Counted from the first letter of the stretch, positions 35,034 to 43,968 are shown. The stretch is DNA of 64,000 nucleotides from Burkholderia vietnamiensis LMG 10929 (GCF_000959445.1 NZ_CP009630.1:1860001-1924000), one strand, 5' to 3'. Notes: generated from the sequence alone by a model not told the origin. Translations and numbers: made by a program.

Positions 35034-35062
35034 TTGACACAATAGGTTGATATCAACACAAT
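35034..35062. promoter_or_regulatory. MarR operator GTTGATATCAAC between marR and the YCII gene
   Basis: GTTGATATCAAC (35046-35057) is a perfect 12-bp palindrome. It lies between a near-perfect -35 box TTGACA (35034-35039) and a possible -10 box CACAAT (35057-35062; 17-nt spacing), which would place the start point almost at the MarR ATG (35069). MarR bound to the palindrome would block both this promoter and the divergent one. The symmetry and position are clear; the protein-site match is inferred. Confidence 0.6.
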
Positions 35063-35068
35063 TGCAAC

Positions 35069-35536
35069 ATGGCCCGCAATAATGACCTTCCCTTCGAAAC
35101 GACGTTGATGGTGCGCGATTGCTGCTTGTGCCTGCACATGCAGCGCGCGGCGCGCAATCTCGCGCGCATCTTCGACGATGTGCTGCGTCCGCTGGATCTC
35201 ACCAACGGCCAGTTTTCGCTATTGATGTCGCTGAACCGGCCGCAGCCGGCGACGATGAAATCGGTGGCGTCGCTGCTCGCGATGGATCGCACCACGCTGA
35301 CCGCCGCGCTGAAGCCGCTGGAGCGGCGCGGGCTGCTCACGATCGCTCAGGATCCGGACGACGGGCGCAGCCGTCTGCTCGAACTCACGCCGGCCGGCCG
35401 CCAGCTGCTCGCCGACGCGTTTCCGCTGTGGCAGCAAGCGCATGCCGACATCGAGAAGTCGTTCGCACCGGAGCAAGTCGACGTGCTGCGCGACCAGTTG
35501 CGCATGCTGTCGGAAGACCCGGCGACGCGCGGCTGA
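35069..35536 (+). CDS. MarR-family transcriptional regulator
   Basis: A 155-residue repressor with the winged helix of the family. MKSVASLLAMDRTTLTAALKPLERRGLLTIAQDPDDGRSRLLELTPAGRQLL is the complete recognition helix, wing and start of helix 5. The N-terminal segment VRDCCLCLHMQRAARNL has three Cys in a row of seven residues (CCxC), a possible redox-sensitive patch. The gene has a promoter-operator with GTTGATATCAAC just upstream and is divergent from a YCII/GST operon, the classical layout for a MarR repressor that controls its neighbour and itself. The inducer could be an oxidant or aromatic compound. Confidence 0.93.
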   Translation: MARNNDLPFETTLMVRDCCLCLHMQRAARNLARIFDDVLRPLDLTNGQFSLLMSLNRPQPATMKSVASLLAMDRTTLTAALKPLERRGLLTIAQDPDDGRSRLLELTPAGRQLLADAFPLWQQAHADIEKSFAPEQVDVLRDQLRMLSEDPATRG

Positions 35537-35552
35537 GGCGCGCGTCATAACT

Positions 35553-35587
35553 GGTTGATGCAGCGGGTTGATGCAGCGGGTCGATGC
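35553..35587. repeat. tandem 13-nt repeat GGTTGATGCAGCG
   Basis: GGTTGATGCAGCG occurs at 35553-35565 and 35566-35578, with a partial, diverged third copy (GGTCGATGC, 35579-35587). It lies between the 3' ends of the convergent marR and MFS genes. Copy-number slippage is the simplest explanation. Confidence 0.75.
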
Positions 35588-35606
35588 TTGCCGCAGCCTG
35601 GCGGCA

Positions 35607-35624
35607 GCGGGCCGATCGGCCCGC
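35607..35624. terminator. 18-bp GC palindrome between convergent genes
   Basis: GCGGGCCGATCGGCCCGC is a perfect palindrome that can form a hairpin on either strand, located 8 bp before the stop codon of the MFS gene and 71 bp after marR. No T-tract is present, so it is a weak terminator candidate for both genes. Confidence 0.35.
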
Positions 35625-35631
35625 GTGCACG

Positions 35632-36843
35632 TCACTCGGCGAGCGCCGCCGCGACGCCGACGCGCTTCGGCACGCCGGCCACGATCGTCGCGACCGCGAC
35701 GGCCAGCACCGCGGCCGCGCCGACGAACACACCGCCCGCGCCGTTCGCATCGAACACCACGCCGCCGGCCGCCGCGCCCGTTGCAATCGCGAGCTGGATC
35801 GCCGCGACGATCAGCCCGCCCGCGCTTTCCGCTTCGTCCGGCACGGTGCGCGTGACCCACGTCGACCACGCGACCGGCACGCCGCCGAACGCCATCCCCC
35901 ACAACGCGACGAGCACCGCGTCGAGCATCGGCGCGCGGCCGAGCGCGACCAGCGCGATCGCGAGCACGACCATCAGCGCCGGCATGCCGATCAGCATCGG
36001 CCGCAGCCGGTGTTCGAGCACGCGGCCGGCGAGCGACGTGCCGACGAAGTTGGCGATCCCGTAGCCGAGCAGGATCGCCGACAAGCCGTTCACGCCGACG
36101 CCGGCAACCTGTTCGAGAAACGGCCGCAAATACGTGAAGAACGCGAAATGCCCGGTGAATACGAGGATCGTCGCGAACATCCCGAGGCCGACGGTCGGCC
36201 GGCGCAGCACGTCGACGAGCGTGCGCAGGCGCGTCGTGCCGCTCGGCGGCATCGACGGCAGCGTGGCGGCCTGCGATACGAACGCGACGCCGCCGAGTGC
36301 GGCCGCGATCAGGAAGACGTTGCGCCAGCCGATCAGGTGCCCGAAGTAACTGCCCATCGGCGCCGAAGCGATCGTCGCGACCGCCACGCCGCTGAAGATG
36401 ATCGACAGCGCGCGCGGCACCATCGCGGTCGGCACGAGCCGCATCGCGGTGGCGGTCGCCATCGTCCAGAAGCCGCCGAGCGCGATGCCGAGCACCACGC
36501 GGCCGATCAGCAGCGTCGTCAGGTTCGGCGCGAACGCGACCGCGAGATTCGACGCGACGAGCAGCACCGAGAACACGAGCAGCACGCGGCGCCGGTCGAT
36601 GGTGCGCGTGAGCGCGGAGATCAGCAGGCTCGTGACCAGCGCGACCGTCGCCGTGGCCGTGACGGCCTGGCCCGCGACGCCCTCGGTCACGCCGAGGCTG
36701 TCGGCCATCGGCGTGAGCAGGCTCGCGGGCAGGAATTCCGCGGTCACGAGGCCGAACACGCCGAGCGTCATCGCGAAGACGGCGCCCCATGCGGGTTCGC
36801 GGGGAGCCGCCGGGGCGGCGGCAGAGGAGATTCCGGGATTCAT
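35632..36843 (-). CDS. MFS transporter, DHA1/AraJ-type efflux protein
   Basis: A 403-residue carrier with 12 membrane segments. AVFAMTLGVFGLVTAEFLPASLLTPMADSLGVTEG is the standard opening of the DHA1 drug/purine/arabinose efflux group (AraJ, PbuE, NepI); the TAEFLP motif is especially typical, and GIALGGFWTMATATAMRLVP follows in helix 5. It expels small molecules from the cytoplasm using the proton gradient. The gene is divergent from an AraC-family regulator at 36959, separated by 115 bp, which probably controls it. Convergent with marR at its 3' end. Confidence 0.9.
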   Translation of the reverse strand: MNPGISSAAAPAAPREPAWGAVFAMTLGVFGLVTAEFLPASLLTPMADSLGVTEGVAGQAVTATATVALVTSLLISALTRTIDRRRVLLVFSVLLVASNLAVAFAPNLTTLLIGRVVLGIALGGFWTMATATAMRLVPTAMVPRALSIIFSGVAVATIASAPMGSYFGHLIGWRNVFLIAAALGGVAFVSQAATLPSMPPSGTTRLRTLVDVLRRPTVGLGMFATILVFTGHFAFFTYLRPFLEQVAGVGVNGLSAILLGYGIANFVGTSLAGRVLEHRLRPMLIGMPALMVVLAIALVALGRAPMLDAVLVALWGMAFGGVPVAWSTWVTRTVPDEAESAGGLIVAAIQLAIATGAAAGGVVFDANGAGGVFVGAAAVLAVAVATIVAGVPKRVGVAAALAE

Positions 36844-36958
36844 GCGTCGTTCCGAGTCGTCTGGGGAAAGTACCGATGTCGACGTATCGTAAGGAACAAC
36901 GACAGGACGGTCTATGACATACAATCCGTTCTTATTGATCCATCGTCCGGATTTCGCA

Positions 36959-37948
36959 ATGTCCACTCCGTTGCTCCCACCGACGTCCGACCCGCACGAC
37001 CTCGTCAGCGAACTGCTGCTCGGGATGCGGCTGAGCGGCGTGCAATACCGCCGGATCCAGGTGGCGCGGCCGTTCGGGCTGAGCTTCGGCCATGCGCCGG
37101 GGCGCGCGCAGTTCCATTTCGTCGGGCGCGGACCGGTGCTGCTGCGCGACGCGGACGGCACGACGATGCAGCTCGAGGCCGGCGACGCGGTGCTGCTGCC
37201 GCACGGCCGCACGCATGCGCTGTTGTCGGACCGCGATGCACCGTGTCGCGAGATCGGCGGCTTCGAGGCCGCGAAGATCTGCGACACGGTGGCGTCGGTC
37301 GGCGTCGGGGCGTGCGCGGCGACGGAGCCGGCCGCCGGCGACGCGCTGATCTTCAGCGCGTGCATGGAACTCGATCTGGGCGGCATGCAGCCGCTCGTCG
37401 GCACGATGCCGGCGTTCATGCACGTCGGCACGCTGCTCGCCCGCTACCCGGAAATCCGCCCGATGCTCGACGCGATGGAACGCGAATCCTGCTCGGAACG
37501 CGCGGGCTTCGCGGGCATCCTCGCGCGGCTCGCGGACGTGGTCGCCGCGTTCATCGTGCGCGGCTGGGTCGAGTGCGGCTGCGGCGACGCCACCGGATGG
37601 GTGCAGGCGCTGCGCGAGCCGAAGCTCGGCCGCGCGATCGTCGCATTGCATCGCGATCCGGGGCGCAACTGGAGCGTCGCGGAACTGGCCACCGCCGCCG
37701 GCGTGTCGCGCTCGGTGTTCGCCGAGCGGTTTCTCGCCGCCACCGGGATGACGCCGGTGCGCTACCTGACCGAGCTGAGGATGCGGCTCGCCGCGCAGTG
37801 GATCGCGCGCGACCGCGACACCATCGAGACGGTCGCGTACCGGCTCGGTTACGGATCGCTCGCCGCGTTCAGCCGCGCGTTCAAGCGCGTGGTCGGCCGG
37901 CCGCCCGGTGCGGTGCGTGCGGAGGGCGATGCGCGGGTGGAGGTTTAG
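36959..37948 (+). CDS. AraC-family transcriptional regulator with cupin N-terminal domain
   Basis: A 329-residue regulator started at MSTPLLPPTSDPHDLV; an in-frame ATG 15 codons upstream would add MTYNPFLL. The N-terminal half (about 20-190) has the AraC-binding cupin form: GLSFGHAPGRAQFHFVGRG, LEAGDAVLLPHGRTH. The C-terminal DNA-binding domain (about 230-325) has two helix-turn-helix motifs, WSVAELATAAGVSRSVFAERFL and IETVAYRLGYGSLAAFSRAFKR. It is divergent from the efflux carrier, a common arrangement for a regulator of its neighbour in the group with DUF6597-type/cupin_6 domains. The inducer is unknown. Confidence 0.9.
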   Translation: MSTPLLPPTSDPHDLVSELLLGMRLSGVQYRRIQVARPFGLSFGHAPGRAQFHFVGRGPVLLRDADGTTMQLEAGDAVLLPHGRTHALLSDRDAPCREIGGFEAAKICDTVASVGVGACAATEPAAGDALIFSACMELDLGGMQPLVGTMPAFMHVGTLLARYPEIRPMLDAMERESCSERAGFAGILARLADVVAAFIVRGWVECGCGDATGWVQALREPKLGRAIVALHRDPGRNWSVAELATAAGVSRSVFAERFLAATGMTPVRYLTELRMRLAAQWIARDRDTIETVAYRLGYGSLAAFSRAFKRVVGRPPGAVRAEGDARVEV

Positions 37949-38037
37949 GGGGAGTGGTTCGGTCGATGCGGCGGGGCTGGGTTTGGTTGCCGCGGCGTTG
38001 GTTTCGACCGCGCCTCCCGTCACACCGCACTCGACGC

Positions 38038-39948
38038 TCACCGTTGCCCGACCCGCACGACGATCTGCGCCTGCGTATCGCGTTCGATGCGCTCCAGCGA
38101 ACCGCGCAACGCCGCGAACACTTCAGGTGAACAGACCTGTGTGCCGAACGCCGCCGTCATCCGGCGCGTGACCTGCACGATGTGCGCGACCGGATCGAAC
38201 ACGTAATGCGACGTGAAGTCGACGAAGCGTCCGTGCACGATCGTGTCGGCCGGCAGGTCCGTCAGCGCCGCGCCGGCCGGCAGCGCGATCTGGCCGGTCT
38301 CGTCGAACGTGCCGCCGATGCAGGTCCATGGTTGCGTGCGCATCGGTTCGGCGAGCCACCCTTCGATCTGCGTCGCGATGCCGCCCGTGACGCTCGACAA
38401 CGCCGGCACCGCGGTCGTGCCGTCCGGCCACACGAAATGATCGAGCGTGCCGGCAAACCTCACGTCGAACGGGCCGTCCGTCGCGCGGCGATCGCTCGTC
38501 TCGATCTGCGCGCGGCCGCGCAGCCCGGTTTGCCGCAGGCGTTCGTTCGCGAGCTGGCCGATCCGCTCGGCCGGCGCACGGCGAAACAGGTTGCGCTCGA
38601 GCTCGGCCGTCCAGCCGTCGTCTTCGACGAATGCGTGGAACGGCGCGGCGCCCGCCTGCGCCGCATCGATCGCGAGCCGCGCGGTGCGGCGCCGCGGCTG
38701 CGTGGCCGGCGTGCGCGACAGCACGCCGCTGTCGACCAGCAGCGCCGGCCGGTCCATCACGATCGGCGGCAGATAGCCGAACGCGATGCCGGCCGTCGTC
38801 GTATCGGCGTACAGGCCGAGCTCGGGCAGCCAGGTGATCGCATGATTGATCGCGCCGCCGCCGTAACCGGGCACCGACGGCAGCGTGTACACGGCGCCGA
38901 GGTTGATCAGCACCGGCTCGCTGCGGATGCCGACCGCCGCGAGCAACGCGCCGAATAGCGCGACGTGGTCCTTGCAGTCGCCGTAGCGGTTGCGCAGGAT
39001 GTCGGTCACGCGATGCGGCGCGGCGGCCGTCTCGCCGAGAAAGATCGCGACGTAACGCACGTTCGCCTGCACCCAGTCGTACAGGATGCGCGCCTTGTCG
39101 CGCACGCCGTCGGCATCGGCGGTGAGCGCGCGCGCCAGTTGCACGACGGCCGGATCGTGCGCGCCCGCATCGACGGCCGCGTTGCGATACCGCGCGGCGA
39201 ACGCCGCGTAGTCCGGCAGCGTCGACACCACGAGCCGGTCGCCGTAAGTTTGATAACCGACCGAGCCGCTCTCGATCCGCTCGTACGGCCCATGCCGATA
39301 ATCGAACGCGTAGCGCGTGCGGCCGTTCGCGGTCACCGGCGGCAACGCGACGTAGCCGCGCGCGTCCGCGTGCAGCGGCATGTCGGCCGGCACGTCGAAG
39401 ATCAGCCGCTGATGCTCCACCGGCTCGCGCGACGGTTCGACGTAGTAGCCGAAGTAGCCCGCGTTGACCGGCTTCGTGCGTGACTTGCGGAATGCGATGC
39501 GGGTGCGCGAGCCGGCCTCGACGCCGGGAAACACCACCGTGCGCAGCAGCCCGTCCTGAAACGTCGGCGCGCCGGCCGAGCGCGGCTCCTGCACGTCGCG
39601 GATGCCGTCGGCGCCGACCGGATGCGCGACGCCGTCGCGATCGATCGTCTCGGCCGCGACCAGTTCGACCTTCTCCAGATTCTTGTCGTACCAGACGTAG
39701 CGCTGCGCAATCGCATCGATGCCGCTCGCGTCGTTGGCGCGCAGCGTCGAATCGTCGTCCTCGTCGAGCGAGCCGTCGCGCTGGATCACGAATACGTGGA
39801 CATCGTCGACGAGCGTGACGGGCGCCGCGTCGCCCGTGTCGGCGGCGGGCACGGGGCGCGCGGCGGTCAGCGCGACGGCGGCGACCGCCGCCCATGCAAA
39901 GGCGCGACGCGGCCCGCTGCCGGACCGGCGGAAGGGAAATCGCACCAC
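38038..39948 (-). CDS. DUF3857/transglutaminase-like exported protein
   Basis: A 636-residue protein when started at the GTG of VVRFPFRRSG, which puts a signal peptide (FAWAAVAAVALTAARPVPA) at the N-terminus; an ATG 42 codons upstream is the alternative. Domains are DUF3857 (about 40-210; GYFGYYVEPSREPVEHQRL) and a transglutaminase-like core (about 240-420). The catalytic triad is visible: Cys in RYGDCKDHVALFGALL, His in INHAITWL and Asp in LYADTTT. A DUF3858-like part ends the protein. Such proteins are periplasmic or surface-attached and may cross-link or cleave peptides; the target is unknown. It is divergent from rpfF, across a 427-bp gap. Confidence 0.85.
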   Translation of the reverse strand: MVRFPFRRSGSGPRRAFAWAAVAAVALTAARPVPAADTGDAAPVTLVDDVHVFVIQRDGSLDEDDDSTLRANDASGIDAIAQRYVWYDKNLEKVELVAAETIDRDGVAHPVGADGIRDVQEPRSAGAPTFQDGLLRTVVFPGVEAGSRTRIAFRKSRTKPVNAGYFGYYVEPSREPVEHQRLIFDVPADMPLHADARGYVALPPVTANGRTRYAFDYRHGPYERIESGSVGYQTYGDRLVVSTLPDYAAFAARYRNAAVDAGAHDPAVVQLARALTADADGVRDKARILYDWVQANVRYVAIFLGETAAAPHRVTDILRNRYGDCKDHVALFGALLAAVGIRSEPVLINLGAVYTLPSVPGYGGGAINHAITWLPELGLYADTTTAGIAFGYLPPIVMDRPALLVDSGVLSRTPATQPRRRTARLAIDAAQAGAAPFHAFVEDDGWTAELERNLFRRAPAERIGQLANERLRQTGLRGRAQIETSDRRATDGPFDVRFAGTLDHFVWPDGTTAVPALSSVTGGIATQIEGWLAEPMRTQPWTCIGGTFDETGQIALPAGAALTDLPADTIVHGRFVDFTSHYVFDPVAHIVQVTRRMTAAFGTQVCSPEVFAALRGSLERIERDTQAQIVVRVGQR

Positions 39949-40375
39949 GTCGAAGCTCTCCAACGCGTGGGGGTTCGGGTCAGGAATTCGGCCGGCGTAT
40001 CGGCGCCGGCTGCAACGAGCGCGAGCCGATGAGGTCGGCTCGCTCAGTTCGAGCAGCCAGTGTGTTCGCCGCACCGCCCAGCGTCAACCCGCCCGGCATT
40101 CGCTCGCCCCGCACGAAACCACCCTGCCCATCGCCGCCGCCGCGCGGCAAGCGCACGCGCGCGGCACCACCCCTCCCTCCCCACTCGCGCGATCACATCG
40201 CTCGCCGCGTGCGCGGCTCGCGTAAGCGCCCAACTCGTGCGTTGTTCCCCGCATTTCGGCATTTGTGCGCGCGCAACAATGGCGGTGCCTCGCGACCGGC
40301 GCCGTCCGGGGGCATGTTTTTCCGCGACGCCGGCCGCGGCGCTTTCCGAAGAACCACATCTCACGAGGACATACC
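39949..40375. other. intergenic region between the transglutaminase-like gene and rpfF
   Basis: A 427-bp region with divergent genes on both sides. I see no convincing coding sequence; the GC-rich part to about 40200 is compatible with the possible N-terminal extension of the transglutaminase-like gene. The last 150 bp must contain the rpfF promoter, with the ribosome site ACGAGGA 6 nt before the ATG. No clear -35/-10 pair is visible. Confidence 0.45.
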
Positions 40376-41239
40376 ATGCAACTCCAATCCCATCCGGCGT
40401 GCCGTCCGTTCCATGAAGCAGGCGAACTCACGCAATTGACCGCGTTCTACGAAGAAGGCCGCAACGTCATGTGGATGATGCTGCGATCGGAGCCGCGTCC
40501 GTGCTTCAACCAACAGCTCGTCACGGACATCATCCACCTCGCGCGCGTCGCACGCGATTCGGGCCTGCCGTTCGACTTCTGGGTGACGGGCTCGCTCGTC
40601 CCCGAGCTGTTCAACGTCGGCGGCGACCTGAGCTTCTTCGTCGACGCGATCCGCAGCGGCAGACGCGATCAGCTGATGGCCTATGCGCGCTCGTGCATCG
40701 ACGGCGTGTACGAGATCTACACGGGCTTCGGCACCGGCGCGATCTCGATCGCGATGATCGAAGGCAGCGCGCTGGGCGGCGGCTTCGAGGCCGCGCTCGC
40801 GCATCACTACATCCTCGCGCAAAAGGGCGTGAAGCTCGGCTTCCCCGAGATCGCGTTCAACCTGTTCCCGGGCATGGGCGGCTATTCGCTCGTCGCGCGC
40901 AAGGCGGACCGCGGCCTCGCGGAGACGCTGATCGCGTCGGGCGAGGCGCATGCGGCCGAGTGGTACGAGGATCGCGGGCTCGTGGACGAGACGTTCGACG
41001 CGGGCGACGCGTACGTCACGACACGCACCTTCATCGACGTGGTCAAGCCGAAGCTGAACGGCATCCGGGCGATGCTGCGCGCGCGTGAGCGCGTGTTCCA
41101 GCTCACGCGTTCCGAGCTGATGGACATCACCGAGCAATGGGTTCACGCGGCGTTCACGATCGAGCCGAAGGACCTCGCCTACATGGAACGCCTGGTGATG
41201 CTGCAGAACCGGCGCGTGTCGAAGCTGCGCACGGTGTAA
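40376..41239 (+). CDS. rpfF: BDSF synthase RpfF (crotonase-family quorum-signal enzyme)
   Basis: A 287-residue crotonase-fold enzyme that makes the diffusible signal cis-2-dodecenoic acid (BDSF) from 3-hydroxydodecanoyl-ACP by dehydration and thioester hydrolysis. The two catalytic Glu of the RpfF group are at residues 138 (GGGFEAALA) and 158 (GFPEIAFNLFPG), with the 20-residue spacing of Glu141/Glu161 in the Xanthomonas protein. IEGSALGGGFEAALAHHYILA is the oxyanion-hole region. Length and sequence agree with B. cenocepacia RpfF (BCAM0581). The BDSF receptor gene rpfR is convergent, 54 bp beyond its end, as in the Burkholderia cepacia complex. RpfR is known to bind RpfF through an N-terminal domain and to restrain its activity. 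Confidence 0.95.
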   Translation: MQLQSHPACRPFHEAGELTQLTAFYEEGRNVMWMMLRSEPRPCFNQQLVTDIIHLARVARDSGLPFDFWVTGSLVPELFNVGGDLSFFVDAIRSGRRDQLMAYARSCIDGVYEIYTGFGTGAISIAMIEGSALGGGFEAALAHHYILAQKGVKLGFPEIAFNLFPGMGGYSLVARKADRGLAETLIASGEAHAAEWYEDRGLVDETFDAGDAYVTTRTFIDVVKPKLNGIRAMLRARERVFQLTRSELMDITEQWVHAAFTIEPKDLAYMERLVMLQNRRVSKLRTV

Positions 41240-41249
41240 CGGAAGCGGA

Positions 41250-41276
41250 GCGCGCCGCTGCGTCGCGGCGGCGCGC
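41250..41276. terminator. hairpin between convergent rpfF and rpfR
   Basis: GCGCGCCGC (41250-41258) pairs with GCGGCGCGC (41268-41276) over a 9-nt loop. It sits in the 54 bp between the two convergent stop codons and could end transcription from both sides, although it lacks a T-tract on either strand. Confidence 0.4.
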
Positions 41277-41293
41277 CCGCGATGCGGACACGC

Positions 41294-43297
41294 TCAGGCG
41301 ATCAGCCTGAGCTTTCTCGTTTCGGCGAGCCACGCCTCGAAGGCCTGAGCCGGCATCGGCCGCGCATAGTAGAAACCCTGCGCGCGGTCGACGTCGATCT
41401 GCTTCAGGAACTCGGCCTCCGCGCGCGTCTCGACGCCCTCGGCGACCACCGAGAAGCTCAGCGCCCGCGCGAGCGACACGACCGAACTCACCAGCGCCTG
41501 CGAGCGCGTGTTGCGATCGATGCCGGTGATGAAGCTGCGATCGAGCTTGATCGAATCGAGCGGCAGCCGCGACAACTGCGACAGCGACGAATAGCCGGTG
41601 CCGAAATCGTCGAGGTGAATCTGCGCGCCGAGCTGGCGGAACTGCTTCATCAGCCCGTGCGCCGCGTTCTCGTCCTCGATGAAGCTGCTCTCGGTCAGCT
41701 CGACGTCGACGAGGCTCGGCTTCAGTCCGGCGCTGTCGAGGATCGACGCGAACTGATCGACCACGTTCATGTCCTGCAACTGCCGCGCGGACACGTTCAC
41801 CGCGATCCGCACGCCGAGCCCCTGCGCCTTCCATGCGGCGGCCTGCGCGGCCGCGGTACGCATCACCCAGCGCCCGAGCGGCGCGATCAGCCCCGACTCC
41901 TCGGCGAAGCGGATGAACTCGACCGGCGCGACGAGCCCGCGATCGGGCGACTGCCAGCGGATCAGCGCCTCGACGCTGCGCACGTCGCCGGTGGCGATGT
42001 CGACGACCGGCTGGTAATGCAGCACGAACTGCTCGTCCTCGAGCGCCTTGCGCAGGTTCGTGTCGAGCCACATGTACTTCGCGACCTTCTGGTTCATCTC
42101 CAGCGAGAACACGCGGTACGTGTGCTTGCCTTCTTCCTTCGCGACGTACATCGCGGTGTCGGCGCTGCGGATCAGCGTCTCGAGCGAATCGCCGTGCTGC
42201 GGATACATCGCGATGCCGATCGAGCAACTCGTGTAGACCTCCACGAGCCCCAGATGGATCGGCGTGCGCAGCCGCTCGAGGATGATCTGTGCGGTCGCCT
42301 CAAGCAGCGGCCGCGTGCCGTGCTCGAACAGCACGAGGAACTCGTCGCCGCCGAGCCGCGCCAGCGTCGCGCCCGACGGCAGGCAGCCGCCGATCACGGC
42401 CGACACGTCCTGCAGCAGCCGGTCGCCGGTGATGTGCCCGTAGTGGTCGTTGACGCGCTTGAAGTTGTCGAGATCCAGGAACAGGATGCCGACCTGGCCG
42501 CGCACGTCGCTGCGATCGGCCGCGAGCGCGATGCGGATGCGCTCGCTGATCGCATGGCGGTTCGGCAGCCCGGTCAGCACGTCGGTATTCGCGAGCTCGG
42601 TGAGCCGCTGCTGCGCGTTGCGCTCCTCGGTGATGTCGATGCCCGAGCAGATCAGGTACTGCTCGTCGACGCCGCTGCCGCTCTGCACGAACTTGTTGCG
42701 GAACTGGAACAGGCGCGGCCCGTTGACCGTGTTGATGTAGCGCTCGACCGCGAACGGGCGGTTGCTCGCAAAAAAGCCGGTGATGTTGCTGCGCGACTGC
42801 TCGCCCTGCTCCTCGCTCATGAACAGCTCGAACGCGCTGCGGCCGATCACGTCGACTTCGCGCTTACCCGTCACTTCCTCGCACAGACGGTTGAAGCGCT
42901 GCACCATGCCGTTGCGGTCGAGAATCACGACGAGCGAATTCACTTCGGACACGACCTGCTCGGCGAACGCGAGCCCGTGGGCGAGGTCGGCCGCGACGGA
43001 CTCGGTATCCGAGTAGGCGGACGCGGTGCCGGCCCAGTTGGCGGTGTCGACCTTGCGGCCGACGAGGTGCAGGCTCACCGGATCGCCGAACAACGCGAGT
43101 TCGAGCACGAGGTGCGACGTGACGCCGGTGAGCGCGCGGATGCGCGCGGCCTGCTCGCCGGTCAGCGCGACGGCGACATTGGTACAGCCGCGCTGCGCGG
43201 CCAGTTCGAGTGCATTGCTGTCGCTACCGAGGCGCCAGCATGGGCTGCGCGTACCGAGATGCGCTTCGAGCACCGCGCAATCGTTTTCGTCATCCAT
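41294..43297 (-). CDS. rpfR: RpfR, BDSF receptor with PAS-GGDEF-EAL domains
   Basis: A 667-residue cytoplasmic sensor. The ATG giving MDDENDCAVLEAHLG is chosen over one 17 codons upstream because it matches the known length. Order: an N-terminal RpfF-interaction domain (about 1-85), PAS (about 105-225; binds BDSF in characterised homologues), GGDEF (about 235-405; intact GGDEF at 316-320) and EAL (about 415-660; EAL at 443-445 and FDDFGTGYSS-type LDDFGTGYSSL). Known homologues act mainly as c-di-GMP phosphodiesterases stimulated by BDSF, lowering c-di-GMP to control virulence, biofilm and motility. In this copy both enzymatic motifs are intact. It is convergent with rpfF. Confidence 0.95.
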   Translation of the reverse strand: MDDENDCAVLEAHLGTRSPCWRLGSDSNALELAAQRGCTNVAVALTGEQAARIRALTGVTSHLVLELALFGDPVSLHLVGRKVDTANWAGTASAYSDTESVAADLAHGLAFAEQVVSEVNSLVVILDRNGMVQRFNRLCEEVTGKREVDVIGRSAFELFMSEEQGEQSRSNITGFFASNRPFAVERYINTVNGPRLFQFRNKFVQSGSGVDEQYLICSGIDITEERNAQQRLTELANTDVLTGLPNRHAISERIRIALAADRSDVRGQVGILFLDLDNFKRVNDHYGHITGDRLLQDVSAVIGGCLPSGATLARLGGDEFLVLFEHGTRPLLEATAQIILERLRTPIHLGLVEVYTSCSIGIAMYPQHGDSLETLIRSADTAMYVAKEEGKHTYRVFSLEMNQKVAKYMWLDTNLRKALEDEQFVLHYQPVVDIATGDVRSVEALIRWQSPDRGLVAPVEFIRFAEESGLIAPLGRWVMRTAAAQAAAWKAQGLGVRIAVNVSARQLQDMNVVDQFASILDSAGLKPSLVDVELTESSFIEDENAAHGLMKQFRQLGAQIHLDDFGTGYSSLSQLSRLPLDSIKLDRSFITGIDRNTRSQALVSSVVSLARALSFSVVAEGVETRAEAEFLKQIDVDRAQGFYYARPMPAQAFEAWLAETRKLRLIA

Positions 43298-43968
43298 CGA
43301 CACGCCCCGATCCAGAAAAAACGCATAGTGTAGACGGAGGCGAGCCATCTGCCATCGGTCGCTGCAGGTGCACCGCGCATGCGCGGCGGCGCAGTCGTGA
43401 CGACAGGGACAGCGGCCCTCGTTCCGTACGTGTTTTCAACCAATGCGACCCGGCATTCGCGCTCGACGCGCGCAGGATTATTCAAACGAATGATGTAACC
43501 CATCTTATCAAATGACGATGCGGATTGACACTCACATTTGACGGCGAGTGTCAAGGAATCACGCAATGATTGACAACGATTTTCCATGAATGCGCGCCGC
43601 ATCGCGCCCGCGACTTGCGCGGGCGTCGAAGCACGTGGTGGGGGCCGTCGGGAAGCCGCGTCCGGCGGGCTTTGCGGCGCAGCGGACGAGCGCGGCAATC
43701 GAGCGGCGGTCACATGCCCAGCCGGGGTCGGAACGCAATGCGGATTAGCGCTTGAAGGCGGATTTTTATTGCCGTACGCATGAGAATGCACGCGTATTGG
43801 CGCATATTAATTCCGGTGCCGTTGCGGCGTTCCATCGGACGAATCGCATCCATATCGGCACGCGGGCGGCCACGCGACGCGCGGTGGAACCGGTACTAAT
43901 ACAGCGAGGCGCCCCGCCCGCGCGGAAAATCGCACGCCGCGCATACGGCCGCGCGGCGCGCGTCATGC
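43298..43968. other. intergenic region upstream of rpfR, no gene seen
   Basis: About 670 bp between rpfR and the end of the 5-oxoprolinase gene, both on the minus strand. It has an AT-richer section (43430-43600) with the inverted repeat at 43525-43554, which is the likely control region of rpfR, and a second AT-rich patch near 43750-43860 (TTTTTATTGCCG, CATATTAATTCCGG). I found no coding frame with a ribosome site and no RNA gene. Confidence 0.5.
43525..43554. promoter_or_regulatory. inverted repeat TTGACACTC-N12-GAGTGTCAA upstream of rpfR
   Basis: A perfect 9-bp inverted repeat (43525-43533 and 43546-43554) with a 12-nt spacer. It lies about 230 bp upstream of the rpfR start codon in an AT-rich part of the gap. 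The left arm contains TTGACA, so a plus-strand promoter could also begin there. A dimeric regulator site is the simplest reading; the RNA hairpin alternative has a large loop and no T-tract. Confidence 0.45.

Noticed and set aside
35584..38130. An 848-codon plus-strand frame crossing the MFS and AraC genes
   Set aside because: It crosses two well-supported genes on opposite strands and lacks any motif.
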